23,788 bases of DNA from CAIVPM01 sp049242865. Lineage in GTDB: Bacteria > Bacteroidota > Bacteroidia > Chitinophagales > Chitinophagaceae. The notes under the pieces are model-generated. The model made no database searches. It saw only the letters and a list, made by a program, of their open reading frames with translations, and had not been told where the DNA came from. The translations under genes were made by a program, and so were the position numbers. The DNA lies in the NCBI GenBank assembly GCA_049242865.1, contig JBMLOR010000268.1, positions 1 through 23,788 on the forward strand. Direction: 5' to 3'. This document shows, in pieces, positions 16,115 to 22,884 of the stretch (position 1 is the first letter of the stretch; each line of letters begins with the position of its first letter).

Positions 16115-16414
16115 TTAAACACCAGCGTATAAATCAATTGTTTCACCTTCTGCCACTGTAACTAAAGCCTTTTTGTAAGAACTTTTTGTGCCTTGTATGT
16201 AACCAGCTTTTGTGAAACGGCTTTTATTTTTTGCAGGTGCAACTAAAGTATTTACTCCAGTTACTGTAACACCATAAAAACTTTCTATTGCTTTTTTAAT
16301 TTCCAATTTATTAGCTTTTTTACCTACTCTAAAAGCATAAGTACGCAATTTAGTTTGTTGCAGGTTAGCCTTTTCGGTTAAAATTGGTTTTATTAAAATT
16401 TCTGTCTGTCTCAT
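16115..16414 (-). CDS. rplW: Large subunit ribosomal protein uL23
   Basis: Tunnel-exit protein of the 50S subunit and docking site for trigger factor and the signal recognition particle. The 99-aa product starts MRQTEILIKPILTEKANL and has the L23 signature region (FRVGKKANKLEIKKAIESFY) with the basic hairpin after it. Length and order (rplD-rplW-rplB) are standard. Confidence 0.97.
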   Translation of the reverse strand: MRQTEILIKPILTEKANLQQTKLRTYAFRVGKKANKLEIKKAIESFYGVTVTGVNTLVAPAKNKSRFTKAGYIQGTKSSYKKALVTVAEGETIDLYAGV

Positions 16415-16475
16415 TTTTATTTATTTAAACTTTAAATGCTTGTTTAAAAAAGCACTCATGTTCTTAGATTATTTA

Positions 16476-17108
16476 TTATTCTGCTACTTCTTCTTCTGCA
16501 AATATTTTAGCAGCTCCTTCCGATAATACTAATACGTCAGCATTCATAATATCGTAAGTATTAACATCTGCTAATAATGTGGTTGCAATGTTTGGAATGT
16601 TACGTGTACTTAAAAATACATTGTCATTGTAATCAGCTAAAACAAATAAAGATTTTTTTGAACCAATGTTTAGATTACCCATTGCTGTAGCAATTTCTTT
16701 TGTTTTAGGAGCAGCAAAGTTCATATCTTCTACTACCAAAATAGCATTTTCTTTTGCTTTGTAGCTAAGTGCAGATATTTTTGCTAAATCTTTTACTTTT
16801 CTATTTAACTTAATATCGTAAGCATGTGGTTTAGGACCAAATATTGTACCACCACCTTTGTATAATGGGTTACGAATATTACCTTTACGTGATCCACCAG
16901 TTCCTTTTTGTTTGTGTAATTTTCTGCTTGCACCTTGTACTTCAGCACGTGTTTTTACTTTGTGAGTACCTTGGCGTTGAGCACCTAAATATTGCTTAAC
17001 AGCTAAATAAATTACATGGTCGTTCGGCTCTACACCAAACACCTCTGCAGGTAATTCAACTGTTCTTCCAGTTGCTTTTCCTTGAATATTTAAAACTTCT
17101 ACTTGCAT
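16476..17108 (-). CDS. rplD: Large subunit ribosomal protein uL4
   Basis: 50S protein that forms the tunnel constriction with uL22. In E. coli it is also the autoregulator of the S10 operon. The 210-aa product has the conserved loop region (RGSRKGNIRNPLYKGGG-like, read here as GTGGSRKGNIRNPLYKGGGT), then GPKPHAYDIKLNRKVK, and a C-terminal Rossmann-like part (VLADYNDNVFLSTRNIPNI). The second gene after the structured rpsJ-rplC spacer, it is an obvious candidate ligand for that RNA, but nothing in the sequence proves this. Confidence 0.97.
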   Translation of the reverse strand: MQVEVLNIQGKATGRTVELPAEVFGVEPNDHVIYLAVKQYLGAQRQGTHKVKTRAEVQGASRKLHKQKGTGGSRKGNIRNPLYKGGGTIFGPKPHAYDIKLNRKVKDLAKISALSYKAKENAILVVEDMNFAAPKTKEIATAMGNLNIGSKKSLFVLADYNDNVFLSTRNIPNIATTLLADVNTYDIMNADVLVLSEGAAKIFAEEEVAE

Positions 17109-17176
17109 TTTTTTAATTTGGAATGTTAAAATTTGAAAACCTAAAAGCTAATTTCTTTTGCTTCTATTTCCTTAAT

Positions 17177-17794
17177 TTATTTTTGAACTAATACAATTGA
17201 TCCGTTGTGACCTGGAACAGAGCCTGTTACAAGAATGTAGTTTTGTTCTGGAAATATTTTTACAACTTTTAAGCCTTTCATTTTTACTCTATCACCTCCC
17301 ATTCTGCCAGCCATTCTCATGCCTTTGAATACACGTGAAGCGTCAGAAGAGTTACCAATTGAACCTGGAGCTCTTTGACGATCGTGTTGACCATGAGATG
17401 CCTCACCAACACCCGAGAAACCATGACGTTTAACAACACCTTGGAATCCTTTTCCTTTTGAAGTACCAACTACCTCAATATCATCACCTTCAGCAAAAAT
17501 GTCAACAGTAACAGTTTCGCCAATAGCTTTTTGTATTGAATAGTTTCTAAATTCTTTTGTAAATCTTTTTGGAGCTGTGTTAGATTTTGCGAAGTGGTTA
17601 ATTTCAGATTTTGTGCTGTGCTTTTCTTTTTTATCACCAACAGCTAATTGTAAAGCGTTGTAACCGTCTGTTTCAACAGTTTTAACTTGAGTAACCGTGT
17701 TTGGTTGTGCCTCAATAATGGTACAAGCTGTTTGTTTGCCATCGGCACCAAAAATGCTTGTCATACCAATTTTTTTTCCAATAATTCCTTTCAT
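17177..17794 (-). CDS. rplC: Large subunit ribosomal protein uL3
   Basis: 50S assembly-initiator protein that reaches the peptidyl transferase centre. I place the start at 17794 (MKGIIGKKIGMTSIF), giving 205 aa. An in-frame upstream ATG at 17836 would add 14 residues unlike the family (MSLLNLAGNL...) and would overlap the closing stem of the RNA structure at 17813-17944, so I reject it. The protein has the L3 signature region GVVKRHGFSGVGEASHGQ and the GSIGNSSDASRVFKGMRMAG loop. It follows rpsJ after an exceptional 279-bp spacer. Confidence 0.96.
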   Translation of the reverse strand: MKGIIGKKIGMTSIFGADGKQTACTIIEAQPNTVTQVKTVETDGYNALQLAVGDKKEKHSTKSEINHFAKSNTAPKRFTKEFRNYSIQKAIGETVTVDIFAEGDDIEVVGTSKGKGFQGVVKRHGFSGVGEASHGQHDRQRAPGSIGNSSDASRVFKGMRMAGRMGGDRVKMKGLKVVKIFPEQNYILVTGSVPGHNGSIVLVQK

Positions 17795-17812
17795 CGTTTG
17801 CGGTTTTAAATT

Positions 17813-17944
17813 GCCCGCGAGGTTTAATAAGGACATACAGATGATGAATATCTATAGTCAATCCTTGTTTGCCAACGACCTTTTCTTTGGTTTTAGGCTT
17901 ATGGCCTAAGTAGAAGTACCGTTGGTAAACAAACCTCGAAGGGC
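17813..17944 (-). ncRNA. Structured mRNA element (three-way junction) ahead of rplC
   Basis: Read on the minus strand from 17944 to 17813, complementary segments nest as follows. P1: GCCC (17944-17941) and CGAGGTTT (17938-17931) pair with AAACCTCG (17825-17818) and GGGC (17816-17813). P2: GTTTACCAACG (17930-17920) pairs with CGTTGGCAAAC (17877-17867), 10 of 11. P3: TTAGGC-CATAA-GCCTAA (17909-17893) caps the P2 arm. P4: AAGGA (17866-17862) pairs with TCCTT (17833-17829), and TATAGAT (17856-17850) pairs with ATCTGTA (17842-17836) with one G-U. P1/P2 and P2/P4 abut with no unpaired base; only ATT separates P4 from P1. The closing stem ends 18 nt before the rplC ATG and no U-tract follows. Translational control of rplC by a ribosomal protein is inference. 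The one A-C pair in P2 would be G-U on the opposite strand, so strand rests on the operon direction. Confidence 0.7.
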
Positions 17945-17959
17945 TTGTTTATATTTAAT

Positions 17960-17992
17960 ATCAATTTAATTACTTGAAATATCTAAATTGAT
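17960..17992 (-). other. AT-rich hairpin in the rpsJ-rplC spacer
   Basis: ATCAATTTA (17960-17968) pairs perfectly with TAAATTGAT (17984-17992) around a 15-nt loop. It is followed upstream by a 12-nt palindrome TGATTTAAATCA (17997-18008). Both precede the three-way junction in the transcript. Confidence 0.45.
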
Positions 17993-18073
17993 GTTATGAT
18001 TTAAATCAGAGCTCTTTTAATTTTTGTAAAACTTGAGAGTTGATATTTATTTAGAACTTTTTTTTGCTTGTTA

Positions 18074-18379
18074 TCAAGCTTTAATTTCTACTTCAACACC
18101 ACTTGGTAAATCTAGCTTGCTTAAAGCATCAACTGTTCTAGAACTTGAAGTGTAGATATCTAATAATCTTTTGTGTGTACACAATTGAAATTGTTCTCTA
18201 CTTTTTTTGTTAACGTGTGGTGAACGTAAAACTGTAAATATTCTTTTACGTGTAGGTAAAGGAATTGGACCTGTAACTACAGCTCCTGTGCTACGAACTG
18301 TTTTAACAATTTTGTCGGCAGATTTGTCAACTAAATTGTGGTCGAAGCTTTGTAATTTTATTCTAATTCTTTGTGACAT
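18074..18379 (-). CDS. rpsJ: Small subunit ribosomal protein uS10 (NusE)
   Basis: 30S head protein that also acts with NusB in transcription antitermination. I place the start at 18379 (MSQRIRIKLQSFDHN), giving 101 aa, which matches the family. The in-frame ATG at 18400 would add MKKWSPN and leaves almost no room between the -7 element (18409-18416) and the start. The sequence holds the S10 signature TGPIPLPTRKRIFTVLRSPH and ends with SGVEVEIKA. It is the first gene of the cluster, with its own promoter. No rpsL, rpsG or fusA lies upstream. Confidence 0.97.
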   Translation of the reverse strand: MSQRIRIKLQSFDHNLVDKSADKIVKTVRSTGAVVTGPIPLPTRKRIFTVLRSPHVNKKSREQFQLCTHKRLLDIYTSSSRTVDALSKLDLPSGVEVEIKA

Positions 18380-18408
18380 ATTCGGTGACCATTTTTTCAA
18401 ATGGAGTG

Positions 18409-18416
18409 CAAATGTA
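18409..18416 (-). promoter_or_regulatory. Promoter -7 element for rpsJ and the S10-spc cluster
   Basis: TACATTTG on the minus strand matches TAnnTTTG exactly, 29 bp before the rpsJ ATG. A transcript from here would have a leader of roughly 20-25 nt, too short for an E. coli-like S10 leader. Confidence 0.7.
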
Positions 18417-18631
18417 TGGGTAAGTTTTTTAGTAGAAAAATTATTTTATTGTTTTTTTTGAATTTTGTTAATAAATCGTACATTTTTTTTAGTTACACCC
18501 AAATTTTGTCTTTCAATTGGTACAACTTTTTTCATACAAATTATTAAATTTCAGAAGCTATTTATGATTTAATATTTTATTATTTTTTGGTTATTTAAAG
18601 GCGAAGCAAAATGCTTATAGTAGGATTTGCA

Positions 18632-18668
18632 AATTAAAAAAGTCGGAAAAAATCCGACTTTTTTAATT
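18632..18668 (-). terminator. Rho-independent terminator after the metzincin protease gene
   Basis: AATTAAAAAAGTCGGA (18632-18647) and TCCGACTTTTTTAATT (18653-18668) form a perfect 16-bp stem with an AAAAA loop. A/T runs on both sides could make it work in either direction. It lies 18 bp past the protease stop and isolates the ribosomal cluster from read-through. Confidence 0.88.
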
Positions 18669-18686
18669 ACTTTAAATAACTCTAAC

Positions 18687-21188
18687 TTATTGAATTACAA
18701 CTTTTTTAACTGTTGTTTCTCCATCTTTTGTTTGAATTTTTAAGCTATAAACACCTTTAGCAATATTACGTACAGGAATAGAAATTATTTCGCCTTTATA
18801 AGTATTTGCTTTTCTAAAATTATAGATTAATTTACCGTTCAAGTCGATTAAACTAATTTCTACATTATTGTAATTTTCGTTAGATAAAATATTGGTTTTA
18901 TCTGTTGAAGGATTAGGGAAAACTTCCCATTTAGTTGTGAATTTCTCAAAACTTACTAAAATTACATTCGAGTAAGTACTTTTTCCATCAATATCTACTT
19001 GCTTAATTCTGTAGAAATTTTTACTTGCAGGTGTTTTATCTTCGAAATTATATGTTGCTTCGCCGTTAATAACTTTTGATGCTACTATTCCAATTACATC
19101 AAACTTTTTACCATCTGTACTTCTTTCAATTTCATAATGCTTATTGTTTTGCTCGTTAGCTGCCCAGCTAAGTAATGCAATACTACCTTGTTTTGAGCCT
19201 TTAAAGTATAACCAATTTACTGGAGCATTAAAAGTAACAGTAAAATCTTGATTACTAACGTTATAAAAAACACTGTTAGTACCCATAACTCTTATTCTAG
19301 CCTGGCTAGTAGCAATATTTGGTAGCGTGATAAGCTCACTACCATCGTTGGCAGTTGAAGCAACAATGGTATGTGGGAATGTTAAACCACCATCTGCAGA
19401 AAAATCTATTCTTACATTAGGGCTAATATTGTTTGTACCAGCAACAGCCCAAGTTACAGTTTGTTGTGCTCCACCAACATAAAAATTCCAAGGAAAACTA
19501 ACTGTAAACGGACCTGCAGATGCATCAACAGTTATGGTTGTTTCTGCATAGCAAGACCCTCCCCCACCAGCTCTATTATCTCTTGCAGTGAGTCTCATAC
19601 GCATAGTTCTTGTTACATCAGGTAATAACTCTCCTTTAGTTGAACTACCACTTAATACATCACTTAGTTTAGGAAAATATCTTATTGGAGATGTACTTGG
19701 CACAAATGAACGAAATAAAGGCATTGTTGTTGCCTGTGGACTTCTATCCCAATTTCCAAAAGATGTACCATTATTATTTTGTTCCCAACTATAAGTTAAT
19801 GCATCACCATTTGCATCAGTTGCACTGCCTGTTAAGAAAAATGGTGTAAGTGCAGGTATAGTGTATGATAAACCAGCATTTACCACAGGTGCTGAATTCC
19901 CTGTGGAAGTTGCTACAGGACAAGAACCACCAGTTGATGCATTTACAGTGAAATCATAAATTTCATCTTGACTTTTTCCATGAAAATATGGATCACTATT
20001 GCTTTGCAAATCATTATAAGAGCCACAAATTCCTGCATAAGCCATTATTGTTGAACCACTACCAGGTTCAACATTAGCACTTGTGCTACCATTACCACTA
20101 CAATTCACTGTATTTGCATTAAAGGTGTGATTGCCTCTAAATTGGTGTCCCAATTCGTGTGCTACATAATCTATATCATAGGCATCGCCTTGAGGATTTG
20201 GACTACCAGTAATACCTCTAGCTTTACTCGTATTATTACAAACTACCCCAAGCCCAGCTAAACCTCCACCTCCTGTGCTAAATGTGTGGCCAATATCATA
20301 TCCTGCAGAACCAATATAATTATCTATAACAGATTGACTTTCATTTATTAAAGTTCCTGCATTACTATTACCAGTAAAAGGGTCTGTTGTTGGGCTTGTA
20401 AATACGATATTTTCATTGTCAGGTATCAAAGTAAATTCAATTGCAGCTTCTTTTAAATAAACACCATTGCATCTGTTTACTGTAATTACAATTTTAGCTA
20501 AAGCACTAGCAATTGTAACGCCCGAACCCCCAACAGCTCTTGCATATTCACCTGTACAAGCTACTGCCAATCTATAAGTTAACTTAGTTGCACCTGCACA
20601 TTGTGTGTTATTTCTTGCAAGGCTTGTTTGAGGAGTTGCTTCGGGTAAAACTCCTTCAGAAAATTGTTTATCTGATACAAAATCTTTTCTATAATAAGAA
20701 ATATAATGTTGATTATTTAAGTTGTGGTAAGGATCAATAAAAATATTACCTGTAACAGGGCTGATGATAAAGGCAAAAAAACCATGTTCATTCCAGTCCA
20801 TCATAATATTAGCAGTTTTATCTGTAACACCCTGACCAGTAAATGATTTTATACTCGAAAATTTTGCTCTTAACCCTGCACTCATAGTATTATTTCCCCA
20901 AACCTTAAATTCCGCTGTTTTACCATCGGGCATTGGCAAAAATATTGATGGGGCATTTTGTCTGTTAAAGCCAGGATCGTTTTCATGAGGAATGGTATTT
21001 ACAAAGGCTTGCATAGCACTAATGTCTAAACTAAGGGTACGATACTTTTGTGGAACAATACCACGTTTTAAATTATCGTTTTTGATAAGACTTTCTTGCT
21101 TATCTGTAAAAAAAGTAATTTGTGCATTGGCTGTATTAATGCCAATTAAAATTGCTAAAAACAAGAAAGATGTAATAAATTTTCTCAT
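18687..21188 (-). CDS. Secreted reprolysin-like (metzincin) zinc metalloprotease with T9SS sorting domain
   Basis: An 833-aa exported protease. I place the start at 21188 (MRKFITSFLFLAILIG...NANAQ-type signal peptide, here ending NTANAQ). The upstream ATG at 21233 lies above a good -7 element at 21214-21207, so it would be untranscribed from it. A prodomain-like region (about 25-200) precedes the catalytic domain. That domain has the zinc site HELGHQFRGNH (H344, E345, H348, H354) and a Met-turn IMAYAGICG with M382. Residue 351 is Arg where metzincins normally have Gly (codon AGA, one transition from GGA). Ig-like domains follow, and a C-terminal type A T9SS sorting domain (VFPNPSTDK...GVYSLKI...VVIQ). 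It probably degrades external protein. Substrate is unknown, and activity is uncertain because of R351. Confidence 0.88.
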   Translation of the reverse strand: MRKFITSFLFLAILIGINTANAQITFFTDKQESLIKNDNLKRGIVPQKYRTLSLDISAMQAFVNTIPHENDPGFNRQNAPSIFLPMPDGKTAEFKVWGNNTMSAGLRAKFSSIKSFTGQGVTDKTANIMMDWNEHGFFAFIISPVTGNIFIDPYHNLNNQHYISYYRKDFVSDKQFSEGVLPEATPQTSLARNNTQCAGATKLTYRLAVACTGEYARAVGGSGVTIASALAKIVITVNRCNGVYLKEAAIEFTLIPDNENIVFTSPTTDPFTGNSNAGTLINESQSVIDNYIGSAGYDIGHTFSTGGGGLAGLGVVCNNTSKARGITGSPNPQGDAYDIDYVAHELGHQFRGNHTFNANTVNCSGNGSTSANVEPGSGSTIMAYAGICGSYNDLQSNSDPYFHGKSQDEIYDFTVNASTGGSCPVATSTGNSAPVVNAGLSYTIPALTPFFLTGSATDANGDALTYSWEQNNNGTSFGNWDRSPQATTMPLFRSFVPSTSPIRYFPKLSDVLSGSSTKGELLPDVTRTMRMRLTARDNRAGGGGSCYAETTITVDASAGPFTVSFPWNFYVGGAQQTVTWAVAGTNNISPNVRIDFSADGGLTFPHTIVASTANDGSELITLPNIATSQARIRVMGTNSVFYNVSNQDFTVTFNAPVNWLYFKGSKQGSIALLSWAANEQNNKHYEIERSTDGKKFDVIGIVASKVINGEATYNFEDKTPASKNFYRIKQVDIDGKSTYSNVILVSFEKFTTKWEVFPNPSTDKTNILSNENYNNVEISLIDLNGKLIYNFRKANTYKGEIISIPVRNIAKGVYSLKIQTKDGETTVKKVVIQ

Positions 21189-21206
21189 AAATAATATAAT
21201 AATCGC

Positions 21207-21214
21207 CAAAAATA
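21207..21214 (-). promoter_or_regulatory. Promoter -7 element for the metzincin protease
   Basis: TATTTTTG on the minus strand fits TAnnTTTG, 18 bp before the chosen start at 21188. A TTTG at 21234-21231 may be the -33 element, although the 16-bp spacing is a little short. Confidence 0.55.
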
Positions 21215-21269
21215 TCAATTTCTGTTTATCCAAAAATTAAAATTTACATAAAAAAAGTTGATATACATA

Positions 21270-21300
21270 TTGAGTAATCCATAAAATAAGTACAATTTCG
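21270..21300 (+). promoter_or_regulatory. Possible promoter for dapB
   Basis: TTG at 21270-21272 is followed after 18 bp by TACAATTTCG at 21291-21300, a degenerate form of TAnnTTTG. The start codon is 17 bp further on. Confidence 0.4.
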
Positions 21301-21317
21301 TTGCCAAAAAAAGTTAC

Positions 21318-22034
21318 ATGAAAATTGCATTAATTGGATATGGGAAAATGGGAAAGGTAATTGAACAAGTTGCCATCGAAAGAAACCATTCAATTGCATT
21401 GATAATTGATATCAATAACCAAGATCAATTTACAAAAGAAAATCTGCAAAACATTGATGTAGCGATTGAATTTACAACACCTCACACAGCTATCGACAAT
21501 CTTACAAAATGTGCTCAATTTGATATACCAGTTGTTTGTGGCACTACTGGTTGGTATGACAATAAAATAACGATAGAAAACTTGTTTCTTCAAAAAAATG
21601 GTAGTCTGTTATACACTAGCAACTTTAGTATTGGTGTAAACTTATTTTTTAAAATTAATGAGTTTGTGGCCAAATTAATGGCTAAACAAGAAGGCTATTC
21701 AGTGAATTTGCAAGAAATTCATCATACCCAAAAAAAAGATGCTCCTAGTGGAACTGCATTATCGCTAGCCCATCAAATTTTGCCTTTTTATCCTCATAAA
21801 ACTAGTATTGAGAATTCAAAAACCAGTAACAACAATGTGCTAAGCATAGAATCATTTAGAGAAGACCCTGCACCAGGAACTCATCATGTATTTTATAATA
21901 GTGTAGAAGACACCATACAAATCACACACACTGCACACAACAGAAATGGTTTTGCACTAGGTGCTGTTTTAGCTGCAGAATATATCTATAACAAAAAAGG
22001 CATTTTTACCATGCAAGATGTTTTAAGTATCTAA
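21318..22034 (+). CDS. dapB: 4-hydroxy-tetrahydrodipicolinate reductase
   Basis: Reduces 4-hydroxy-tetrahydrodipicolinate with NAD(P)H in the diaminopimelate/lysine pathway, which also feeds peptidoglycan. The 238-aa product has a Rossmann GYGKMG (7-12), the VCGTTGW loop, and the catalytic motif EIHHTQKKDAPSGTA (133-147), with H135 as the likely proton donor and K139 as the substrate-binding lysine by comparison with E. coli H159/K163. It also has a C-terminal THTAHNRNGFALGA segment. It is shorter than E. coli DapB (273 aa), mainly in the first domain. It is divergent from the protease gene. No other lysine-pathway gene is in the window. Confidence 0.95.
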   Translation: MKIALIGYGKMGKVIEQVAIERNHSIALIIDINNQDQFTKENLQNIDVAIEFTTPHTAIDNLTKCAQFDIPVVCGTTGWYDNKITIENLFLQKNGSLLYTSNFSIGVNLFFKINEFVAKLMAKQEGYSVNLQEIHHTQKKDAPSGTALSLAHQILPFYPHKTSIENSKTSNNNVLSIESFREDPAPGTHHVFYNSVEDTIQITHTAHNRNGFALGAVLAAEYIYNKKGIFTMQDVLSI

Positions 22035-22089
22035 ACTCTTAAATACTATATTTTACAAAATTGATAACTTATTTAGAATTTAGTAATTC

Positions 22090-22097
22090 TACATTTG
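22090..22097 (+). promoter_or_regulatory. Promoter -7 element for the LolA-like gene
   Basis: TACATTTG matches TAnnTTTG exactly and ends 21 bp before the ATG at 22119. It also shows that a possible TTG start at 22095 cannot be used from this promoter. Confidence 0.65.
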
Positions 22098-22118
22098 CAT
22101 TCTAATACAAAAAAATAC

Positions 22119-22811
22119 ATGAAACATTTTTTAGTTACCATCCTTACAATAATATCATCTTGTACTTCAATTTTTGCTCAAGATGCTTCAGAACTGGTAA
22201 AAAAAGTAAAAGCTAAGTTAGATAAAGTGAACGATTATGTTGCAGATGGTAAAATGAAAACAAATGTTGCTTTTATAAAAGCCCCTGTTGGCACAATAAA
22301 ATTATACTACAAAAAACCTAATAAACTAAAACTTATCAAACAAAAAGGTATAGCTGTAATGCCAAAAGGTGGACTTACATTTAATGCTGCCACAATTTTT
22401 GGATTTGATAATTTTACTTCAATTTATGCAGGCGAGCAAGTTGTTAGTGGCGTAAAAACTAAAATTGTTCGACTATTGCCCAACGATTTAAACAGTGATT
22501 TAGTTCAAAGTGTTTTGTACATTGATGAAGCCAATTTGTTAATTAAAAAGTCGCAAACTGTTACTAGAGAAAATGGAAGTTTTGAAACTGAAATGTTTTA
22601 TGGAACTCAAGCTAGCAATGGATTACCCGATAAAATGATACTTAGTTTTGACCTCAAAGAATATAAAATGCCTAGAGGTTTAACCCTTGAATTTGAGGAC
22701 AATTTAACCAAAGAAGAAAAAGAGAAACTTAAAGTAAAAAAAGGTAAACTAGAAATCTCCTATTTCAATTATATCATAAACAAAGGCGTTGATGATGCAA
22801 TATTCAAATAA
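22119..22811 (+). CDS. LolA-like outer-membrane lipoprotein-sorting family protein
   Basis: This 230-aa exported protein has a signal peptide MKHFLVTILTIISSCTSIFA, probably cut before QDA. A lipobox-like ISSC inside it would be an alternative lipoprotein cleavage point. The mature part has the pattern of the LolA/LolB-type half-barrel family: an amphipathic start (ASELVKKVKAKLDKVNDYVA), then KMKTNVAFIKAPVGTIKLYY, a KKPNKLKLIKQKG strand pair, and later LYIDEANLLIKKSQTVT. Proteins of this fold carry lipid or lipoproteins in the periplasm. Identity with true LolA is weak, so lipoprotein transfer is inference. The start at 22119 is chosen from the promoter at 22090. The hairpin at 22858-22884 could end its transcript. 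Confidence 0.7.
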   Translation: MKHFLVTILTIISSCTSIFAQDASELVKKVKAKLDKVNDYVADGKMKTNVAFIKAPVGTIKLYYKKPNKLKLIKQKGIAVMPKGGLTFNAATIFGFDNFTSIYAGEQVVSGVKTKIVRLLPNDLNSDLVQSVLYIDEANLLIKKSQTVTRENGSFETEMFYGTQASNGLPDKMILSFDLKEYKMPRGLTLEFEDNLTKEEKEKLKVKKGKLEISYFNYIINKGVDDAIFK

Positions 22812-22846
22812 AATCGATGTAACTCAATATTTATAGTAGTTTTCCC

Positions 22847-22854
22847 TACTTTTG
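22847..22854 (+). promoter_or_regulatory. Promoter -7 element for rpsA
   Basis: TACTTTTG fits TAnnTTTG exactly and is followed by CAGCCCC, where transcription would begin. It ends 18-30 bp before the two possible rpsA start codons. Confidence 0.7.
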
Positions 22855-22857
22855 CAG

Positions 22858-22884
22858 CCCCATTTAAAAAACATGGGGTTTTTT
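22858..22884 (+). terminator. Terminator-like hairpin at the rpsA leader
   Basis: CCCCAT (22858-22863) pairs with ATGGGG (22873-22878) around a 9-nt A-rich loop and is followed by six T residues. It begins 47 bp past the LolA-like gene and ends at the rpsA ATG, so it may end one transcript and attenuate the next. Confidence 0.6.

Noticed and set aside
17795..17836. Upstream in-frame start for rplC
   Set aside because: The extra residues do not match the L3 family and the codons overlap the closing stem of the RNA structure. The conserved L3 beginning MKGIIGKKIGM fixes the start at 17794.
17813..17944. A tRNA or tmRNA-like gene in the rpsJ-rplC spacer
   Set aside because: The fold is a three-way junction without a 7-bp acceptor stem, T-loop motif or CCA end, and it sits inside an operon immediately before a start codon.
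18380..18400. Upstream in-frame start for rpsJ
   Set aside because: The seven extra residues are not found in S10, and the ATG is only 8 bp from the -7 element, probably at or before the transcription start.
3829..21188. A T9SS or polysaccharide-utilisation locus around the two secreted enzymes
   Set aside because: The GH16 enzyme and the protease are cargo with sorting domains, but no T9SS machinery, SusC/SusD pair or regulator is present, and the ribosomal cluster separates them.
22095..22118. TTG start for the LolA-like gene
   Set aside because: The TTG is part of the -7 promoter element TACATTTG, so it is not transcribed from that promoter. The ATG at 22119 begins a proper signal peptide.
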